From assembly GCF_900109175.1 (NCBI RefSeq), contig NZ_FNZE01000012.1:62001-126000 (forward strand): a stretch of DNA of 64,000 nucleotides, written 5' to 3'. The notes below the pieces were generated by a model, which saw only the letters and a list, made by a program, of their open reading frames with translations, had not been told where the DNA came from and searched no databases. The position numbers and the translations under genes are program-made. Position 1 is the stretch's first letter. Every line of letters begins with the position of its first letter. This document shows, one piece after another, positions 63,684 through 64,000 of this stretch. This DNA comes from Pseudomonas linyingensis (GTDB taxonomy: Bacteria; Pseudomonadota; Gammaproteobacteria; Pseudomonadales; Pseudomonadaceae).

Positions 63684-64000
63684 GCCGCGGAGGTCACGAT
63701 GAGCTGAATTGCGAACCCGCAGGACAGGGGCGGTAAGTGCTATTCGCGGATTTCGCCAAGGTCTGGCCCCTTGGGTGGCTCGGCGAGGCAGGGTTTGCCG
63801 GCAGATTGACGGTGGTGTTGCTTTTGTACTTTCTTGTGCTCCACTCGTCGGTCGATTGACAATTAGGTCCAGGGGCAGACTGTCGCCGCAGGTCGCTTGC
63901 GGCGAGCATAAGCCATTCATTTAATAGGGTTTATGGCTCGTCTTTGGGCGCCGGCCGGGTTGTCCGCACGGGGCTTGAGTCAACGACGGGCGGATGGGCG
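63684..64000. other. Gene-free end of window
   Basis: The last 317 bases hold no gene I can support. Short ORFs present lack ribosome sites. There is a small hairpin TCGCCGCA...TGCGGCGA at 63883-63905 and an AT-richer patch at 63905-63935. A promoter or the end of a gene outside the window may lie here. Confidence 0.45.

Overview
The window is GC-rich chromosomal DNA with about sixty closely packed genes. It looks like a member of the Pseudomonadaceae. The markers are a pyruvate carboxylase pair next to a LysR regulator, a HexR-like gene divergent from zwf, mexS/mexT/mexEF-oprN, trpI divergent from trpBA, and an ectABCD-ask ectoine operon of the kind described in Pseudomonas (Stutzerimonas) stutzeri. 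I cannot name the species from sequence alone. From memory, both ends follow the gene order of the PA5428-PA5443 region of P. aeruginosa PAO1, with other blocks in between.

Layout. 1-5.5 kb: anaplerosis and glucose-6-phosphate metabolism (oadA end, pycA, LysR, HexR-like regulator, zwf). 5.5-14 kb: a repeat-rich AT-rich leader, the ectoine/hydroxyectoine operon with its dedicated aspartokinase, a tandem UspA protein, and a three-gene phospholipid operon (CDP-alcohol phosphatidyltransferase, acyltransferase, CDP-DAG synthase). 14-16.7 kb: an oxidoreductase, a YdcH-like protein and endonuclease I. 16.8-26.5 kb: mexS, then two unrelated small genes, then mexT-mexEF-oprN. 26.5-36.3 kb: tpm, trhP, a GGDEF/EAL protein, uvrD, a TRAP solute receptor, a Tim44-like protein and an SMI1/KNR4 protein. 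36.5-47.3 kb: a SagB-like double nitroreductase with a rhodanese-ankyrin protein, DUF3422, two DMT exporters around a LysR gene, FUSC, an FRG-domain protein, an rRNA methyltransferase and a CAP-domain protein. 47.3-50 kb: a small accessory patch with dispersed palindromes, a HigBA-type toxin-antitoxin pair whose toxin has an amber codon, yjbQ, and two AT-richer genes for glycine-rich hydrophobic proteins of unknown function. 50-64 kb: trpBA/trpI, two paralogous lipoproteins around a predicted aminopeptidase and dodecin, then amide and amino-acid catabolism (glutaminase, asparaginase, solute-binding protein, alanine/sodium symporter, XRE regulator, aspartase and a LysR regulator).

Regulatory signals readable by eye include a 17-bp HexR-type operator before zwf, matching MexT-type boxes before mexS and mexE, a TrpI-type box, and perfect LysR-type dyads before the 41.6-kb and 62.7-kb LysR genes. 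No rRNA, tRNA, CRISPR array, insertion sequence or phage structural gene was seen. The least explained parts are the two-gene hydrophobic module at 48.9-50.0 kb, the two-gene insert between mexS and mexT, the motif array in front of ectA, and the SagB/rhodanese-ankyrin pair.
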